From: Thermodesulfovibrionales bacterium
GTDB lineage: Bacteria; Nitrospirota; Thermodesulfovibrionia; Thermodesulfovibrionales; SM23-35
Length of the DNA: 19,042 nt
NCBI GenBank assembly: GCA_022013235.1
Contig: JAKLQR010000388.1
Coordinates: 1-19,042 of the forward strand
Reading direction: 5' to 3'
Under the pieces are notes generated by a model. The model was not told where the DNA came from, searched no databases, and was given only the letters and a program-made list of their open reading frames with translations. The first letter of the stretch is position 1, and each line of letters begins with the position of its first letter. This document shows positions 15,232-19,042 of this stretch, in pieces. The translations under genes were made by a program, and so were the position numbers.

Positions 15232-16527
15232 TTATCGATCTCCTCTTTTCTGCAGCCGCAGGGATTCTTCCCTGATATACTCATTTTTTGATTTCAGACC
15301 AGCCTCAATCATATCCTGAATACTCGCGTAAGGATAATGTTTTAGTGTCCTGTATATCTCTTCCTTGAGCCTCACTGCAATCCCTTTGAAAAGGATGCTC
15401 TTGCTGGAAAGCAGTTCCCTCAGCATATCAAGAGAGCGGGGATCTCCTATTTCGCCGAGGGCCTTCACCAGGGGGATCTTGTCATACAGATCCGCGCCGC
15501 CTATCCCCCGTTTTCCAAGTATTTGCAATAAATCAGGAACAGCCTCTTTGACCCTGAACGCTCCTGTGAGTGGTATGGCCTGCTCAACCACTTCCCTGAC
15601 ATCTGAAGAGAGACACTCCCTTACCGCCTCAACGCCGTATCGGTCCCCTGCGTTTAGCAGGCATTTGATCGCCTCAACACTTACCTTGCGGTTCTCATGA
15701 CGGCAGTAGGGTCGTACATGGGGAAGGATATCCGGGTGACTGCACTCTCCAAGTATATAGAGCATATTCCTTTTCACGAACCAGCGACTGTCGCCGAGTC
15801 GCTTCACTGCATCGGGAATGATCTTGTCCCCGAACTGTTTGAGAAGGCTCATGAGAAATCTTCGTATGGTCTGCGATTGCTCTCCGGCCAGCGTATTCAT
15901 CAAATCAGGGATGATCTCATCGCCGTAATATTCGCAGAGCGACCACGCTTCTTTCCTCATCTGCCTTCCCAGAAGCCTGAGGGAATCGATGAATGTCGGA
16001 ATAAATTCCGCAGAGTGGTAATAGCGGAGAATCCCGGAATTGATATCAGGGAATCTGTTCTTCAGGAGGTTTCTCTCAAAAACCTTCAATGATTTCAGTA
16101 TTTGTCCGTATTGCCCTGTCCAGAGGAACTGCTCAGTCTGGTCACGAATAATGTTGGCAAAGGTCTGGTATTCCTCTTCCGAAACGACGTCTGACAAGAG
16201 CAACTCGAGGACTGTCTGGTTGAAATCCCTTTCGATCATATCGTCATTAAAATCTTTTTCTGATTCCTGTGGCAGCATCACCGGACCCCCTAAGGTCTTG
16301 AAATCGAGCAGTTTCTGTATCTCTTTCTGATAGGTGCCGGTTATATATGCATGGAAGCCGTCTCCTTCAAGAAGACCTACAAGATCCGGCGAGAGGAATA
16401 TGTCATCAACCAGCAGGCCATCGTCCAGTTTAAAATTGGTCAGACCGTCCTGATTGAATTCTCCCAGTTTTTCGAGGAGATTTTTCAGGACGTCAGGGAT
16501 GACCACTTTCTGTTCATTCATAGCGCC
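15232..16527 (-). pseudogene. HEAT-repeat protein, C-terminal part (gene split by IS630)
   Basis: The visible frame begins at ATG 16521 and runs 429 codons. Its second half (about residues 165-425) is built from HEAT-like helical repeats, for example EIIPDLMNTL, DKIIPDAVKRLGDSRWFVKR, HPDILPHVRPYCRHENRKV, EAVPDLLQILGK and DPRSLDMLRELL, as in scaffolds for protein-protein contacts. Reading upstream, GGC GCT (16527-16522) continues in the same frame to the IS630 boundary and joins the last codon of the other half, so this ATG is an internal Met of a longer gene. No Shine-Dalgarno site precedes it. Its stop (15232-15234) lies one base before the start of the HD-GYP gene. The fragment may be untranslated, which could also lower HD-GYP expression. 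Confidence 0.85.
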
Positions 16528-16529
16528 TA

Positions 16530-16559
16530 GTGTAGTGTCTCACAAATAGCTGGTGTTAT
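16530..16559. repeat. Left terminal inverted repeat of IS630 element
   Basis: It matches the right repeat inverted at 27 of 30 positions; the three differences cluster at positions 18-20. TA precedes it at 16528. Confidence 0.93.
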
Positions 16560-16580
16560 AGTGTAGCTTTATGTTAGACT

Positions 16581-17726
16581 ATGTGCATGTCACGGCGTGC
16601 TATGCAGGTAACCTTAAGCGAGACAGATAGCCAAGAATTGAAGCGTTGGGTAGGTGCGCATCGAACACCGCAACAGGTGGCACAGCGCTGTCGGATAATA
16701 TTGGCAGCAGCGGCAGGCAAACAAGACAAAGATATCGCCAGGAACATGCAGATCAACTATAAAACTGTAGCATTGTGGCGACAACGTTTCTGTATTGAAG
16801 GCTCTGACTGCCTATGGGAAATAGCGGCAGGCCGTGGTCGCAAGCCACACTTTACGGCATACAAGATAGAAGAAGTCATAAACGCCACATTACAAACCAA
16901 GCCCGCAGGAGCTACGCACTGGAGTTGCCGGATAATGGCTGAGGAGCAAGGCATAAGCAAGGCAACGATTAACCGTATTTGGCAAAGTCATGGCCTTCAG
17001 CCGCACCGAATCAAACAGTTCAAGTTATCGCGCGACCCGAAGTTTTTAGAAAAACTTACCGATGTAGTGGGGCTGTATCTGAATCCCCCGGAGAAAGCTA
17101 TTGTGCTTTGCGTGGACGAGAAAAGTCAGATTCAGGCATTAGATCGTACGCAGCCGGGATTACCTTTGAAGAAAGGCCGTTGTGGAACCATGACCCATGA
17201 TTACAAGCGTAACGGTACAACTACGCTTTTTGCGGCCCTCGAAGTGGCTCAAGGCAAAGTGATCGGTCAGTGTTATGCTCGGCATCGTCATCAGGAGTTT
17301 CTTAAATTCTTGAACCGACTGGATAATGAGTTTCCAGTCGAAATGAAGCTGCATGTGGTGATGGACAACTATGGCACTCATAAGCACCCCAAAGTCCAAG
17401 GCTGGCTACAGCGACATCCACGTTTTGTCCCTCACTTTATTCCAACCAGTTCAAGCTGGCTGAATTTGATAGAGCGCTGGTTTGGAGAGTTGACAGGGAA
17501 ACGGATACGTCGTGGTGCTTTTATAAGTGTCGATGATCTTGTTGCTGCAATTGATAAATACTTGCAGGCTTGGAATGCAAACCCAAAGCCACTTGTTTGG
17601 ACGGCAACCGTAGAATCAATCATAGCAAAACTCTCACGCTGCAAACAAACTTTGGAGAAGATTCAACCGGGCTGTACGTTACCACGTTCTCGTAAGAATA
17701 GAAAGAATAACACCAGTCGTTTGTGA
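16581..17726 (+). CDS. IS630-family transposase
   Basis: The 381-residue protein has an N-terminal HTH (residues ~30-75, with KDIARNMQINYKTVALWRQR) and a second Winged-helix-like HTH (~95-145), then a DDE domain. Catalytic residues are visible as D179 (LCVDEKSQIQALDRTQPG), D262 (VMDNYGTHK) and E298 (SSSWLNLIERWFGEL), with 35 residues between the last two. The VDEKSQ and NLIERWF motifs are diagnostic of IS630 transposases. Translation could start at 16581 or at the internal ATG 16602 (MQVTLSETD); the first gives an N-terminus slightly longer than is usual. The stop codon lies inside the right inverted repeat. The gene is uninterrupted, so the element may still be mobile. Confidence 0.95.
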   Translation: MCMSRRAMQVTLSETDSQELKRWVGAHRTPQQVAQRCRIILAAAAGKQDKDIARNMQINYKTVALWRQRFCIEGSDCLWEIAAGRGRKPHFTAYKIEEVINATLQTKPAGATHWSCRIMAEEQGISKATINRIWQSHGLQPHRIKQFKLSRDPKFLEKLTDVVGLYLNPPEKAIVLCVDEKSQIQALDRTQPGLPLKKGRCGTMTHDYKRNGTTTLFAALEVAQGKVIGQCYARHRHQEFLKFLNRLDNEFPVEMKLHVVMDNYGTHKHPKVQGWLQRHPRFVPHFIPTSSSWLNLIERWFGELTGKRIRRGAFISVDDLVAAIDKYLQAWNANPKPLVWTATVESIIAKLSRCKQTLEKIQPGCTLPRSRKNRKNNTSRL

Positions 17727-17736
17727 GACACTACAC
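17707..17736. repeat. Right terminal inverted repeat of IS630 element
   Basis: Inverted partner of 16530-16559. It also carries the transposase stop codon and, on the minus strand, the TAG that ends the N-terminal half of the HEAT-repeat gene. Confidence 0.93.
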
Positions 17737-18585
17737 TAGCAACTCAATAACCTCATCCACTGAGGTATCCTTCAGCGCCTTGTATGCTGCGTCGACGTCT
17801 GACGAAAACGTCCTCGCCGTCGAATTAAGGAACTGCCTTTTGAGCTCAGGCTTGAGCCCATTGATAAAATCGAGGAGTCTTTTCAGGTCCTGGCTGCTGA
17901 ATGCGCTTTCCGAGGACCTCCTTATGTAGGTGGTAATCACTTTATCATATGTCTCCTCTTTCAGGGGCTGATCCTGTTTCCGGTTGAGAAACCGCGCGAG
18001 CACATCGGGAGGGATCTCCCTGAATTCATCCGCTATGTCCTGTGTCTGCAATGTCCCTTCAAGCAACCCGTATACATACCGTTCCCAGAGCGGCGCGCCT
18101 GAAGCCTCTTTCAAGGTCTTTCCTTCACTGAACGCAAATGCATCATAATCGACAAAACCAAACCTGAGATGTATCAGATTCAGTTCCCTGACGGCCTCCT
18201 GAACTACTTCGACAGGCTGATCACTTGCTTTCTCCGAGACAAACCGGTGGAATTCATATAACTCTTCTTTCGTCAGGCCTGTTATAAATGTTACTGCTGC
18301 TATGTTCAGTTTGCTGAGATGCAGGGCAAATTCTCTGAAGACCGGGTTTTTCTTGTCCAGATAGAATTCGTCTATAATGAGGGTATCCTTTGCGATGGCG
18401 AGTGTTATCTCAGGTCTGATTTCAAACAGTTTCTGGAGGAATTCAAAAGCGCGGTTTAATGATTTTTCAACAGAGGGGTGGTCTTTCGGATAGATCGCTA
18501 TGTTCCGCCGGGAGATATTCAGTTCAATGATCGCATCGCTCAGGAGCCTTGCATCAAGAGGTATCCGCTCGCTCTCATTCGCCAT
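17731..18585 (-). pseudogene. HEAT-repeat protein, N-terminal part (gene split by IS630)
   Basis: The start is ATG at 18585 (MANESERIPLDARL); the frame is open upstream for 47 codons, but that part overlaps obg and is unlikely to be used. The first 283 codons are native, then one Val codon and the stop come from the IS630 end. Residues ~8-120 (NIAIYPKDHPSVEKSLNRAF ... FITGLTKEELYEFHRFV) form the same domain as the N-terminus of the HD-GYP protein at 14118-15230 (CSLYSQEHSAIDDLAGEA ... FLKGITISELRLFI). Joined to the part at 16527-15232, the frame is continuous across the excised element (ELL-GA-MNEQ), giving about 714 residues. It begins 25 nt after obg. Confidence 0.85.
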
Positions 18586-18592
18586 GGTATCA

Positions 18593-18598
18593 ATTATA
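18593..18598 (-). promoter_or_regulatory. -10-like TATAAT directly upstream of the HEAT-repeat gene
   Basis: On the minus strand TATAAT, preceded by CTG, lies 7 nt before the ATG at 18585 in the 25-nt space after obg. No Shine-Dalgarno sequence is visible, so a leaderless transcript from here, besides read-through from obg, is plausible. Confidence 0.4.
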
Positions 18599-18610
18599 CA
18601 GAAAAATCGG

Positions 18611-19042
18611 CTATGAGTTACTTGTTTTTTTCTCCCTAAGGCTTTCCAGTATTGTTGAAATACGATGGAGGACATCCTGCACACCACTGCCGGTGACAGC
18701 AGCCACAGAGAAAAACTCCCTGCCATTCACTGCACAGTATTTTTCAAGTTTTTTAAGTCTCGCCCCATCCCCCGCGATATCGAGCTTTGTACCCACTACG
18801 ATTTGGGGCTTTTTGAGCAGTTCTTCATTATACAACGCGATCTCCCTGTTTATTTTTTCGAAATTCCCTATGGGATCGTCAGAGGAGAGTTCCGATATAT
18901 CAACGAGGTGGATGAGTATGGCGGTCCGCTCGGTGTGCCTGAGAAACTGGAAACCAAGTCCCGCTCCCTTATGGGCGCCTTCAATAAGACCGGGGATATC
19001 AGCAACTACAAAGCTCCTGAAGTCCGGGCGCTTGACCACTCC
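18611..19042 (-). CDS. obg: GTPase Obg/CgtA, C-terminal part (cut by window edge)
   Basis: The frame enters from the right edge and encodes the last ~143 residues of an Obg GTPase. FVVADIPGLIEGAHKGAGLG is the Obg switch II region with G3 DIPG; LGFQFLRHTERT follows as in the family. G4 appears as TKLD (GTKLDI), a variation on NKxD, and G5 lies near FFSVAAVTGSG. The protein ends soon after the G domain, so it lacks the OCT domain of some Obg proteins. Obg is an essential ribosome-associated GTPase acting in 50S assembly and stress control. The glycine-rich N-terminal Obg fold and the P-loop lie outside the window. It is the first visible gene of the minus-strand operon with the HEAT and HD-GYP genes. 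Confidence 0.95.
   Translation of the reverse strand, partial: GVVKRPDFRSFVVADIPGLIEGAHKGAGLGFQFLRHTERTAILIHLVDISELSSDDPIGNFEKINREIALYNEELLKKPQIVVGTKLDIAGDGARLKKLEKYCAVNGREFFSVAAVTGSGVQDVLHRISTILESLREKKTSNS

Larger units (their letters stand above)
16530..17736 (+). mobile_element. IS630-family insertion sequence interrupting the HEAT-repeat gene
   Basis: The element is 1207 bp, with 30-bp terminal inverted repeats that match at 27 positions (16530-16559 and 17707-17736; both begin GTGTAGTGTCTCACAAA). TA stands on each side (16528-16529 and 17737-17738), the target duplication expected for IS630/mariner-type transposition. It contains one transposase gene that appears complete. Confidence 0.93.

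Noticed and set aside
18586..18726. Longer N-terminus (start at 18726) for the HEAT-repeat gene
   Set aside because: It would overlap the conserved end of obg by more than 100 nt and adds residues with no family resemblance; ATG 18585 fits the domain start.

Overview
The window looks like bacterial chromosome from a diderm: there is a membrane-anchored SPOR protein, and genes are dense, often overlapping and often on short operons. No rRNA or protein marker here fixes the phylum. Obg, HypA/HypB, HD-GYP and HEAT-repeat proteins together with REP-like palindromes are compatible with Nitrospirota or a deltaproteobacterial-type lineage, but that is only an inference. No tRNA, rRNA or CRISPR array was seen.

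Region 1 (1-5390, plus strand, A+T-rich at its left end) is an accessory island. It holds the 3' end of a NodU/TobZ-type carbamoyltransferase fused to an ASCH domain, a complete type III-like DNA methyltransferase (Mod), and a type III-like Res helicase cut off after about 582 residues by an IS3-family element (about 4072-5390). The nuclease part of Res is missing, so restriction is probably dead while Mod may still be active.

Region 2 (5578-7287, minus strand) is a tight operon read DUF948 protein -> YtxH protein -> HypA -> HypB. It joins two envelope-associated small proteins to two [NiFe]-hydrogenase nickel-insertion factors. Region 3 (7526-11166, plus strand) holds ribD, an unusual pseudo-receiver/TM/SPOR protein overlapping ribD by 29 nt, and a degenerate cysteinyl-tRNA synthetase paralogue split into two reading frames at an ATGA junction. 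Region 4 (11355-13623, plus strand) has a phosphohexomutase and a WrbA-like flavodoxin.

Region 5 (13735-19042, minus strand) is read obg -> a large HEAT-repeat protein -> HD-GYP protein -> small HTH/Zn-ribbon regulator. The HEAT-repeat gene is broken by an IS630-family element at 16530-17736. Removing the element and one copy of its TA duplication restores one uninterrupted frame of about 714 codons. The HEAT-repeat protein and the HD-GYP protein share an N-terminal domain, which suggests they worked in one signalling pathway.

Intergenic spaces carry two families of palindromic repeats: REP/BIME-like units at 5467 and 11177-11260, and pyrimidine/purine-rich inverted repeats at 7375-7463 and 13020-13100. 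Three genes (DUF948, ribD, the HEAT N-half) have a -10-like hexamer only 6-8 nt before the start codon and no visible Shine-Dalgarno site, suggesting leaderless transcripts. The most unusual items are the carbamoyltransferase-ASCH fusion beside a type III Mod, the split CysRS paralogue with altered zinc ligands, and the pseudo-receiver-SPOR fusion.
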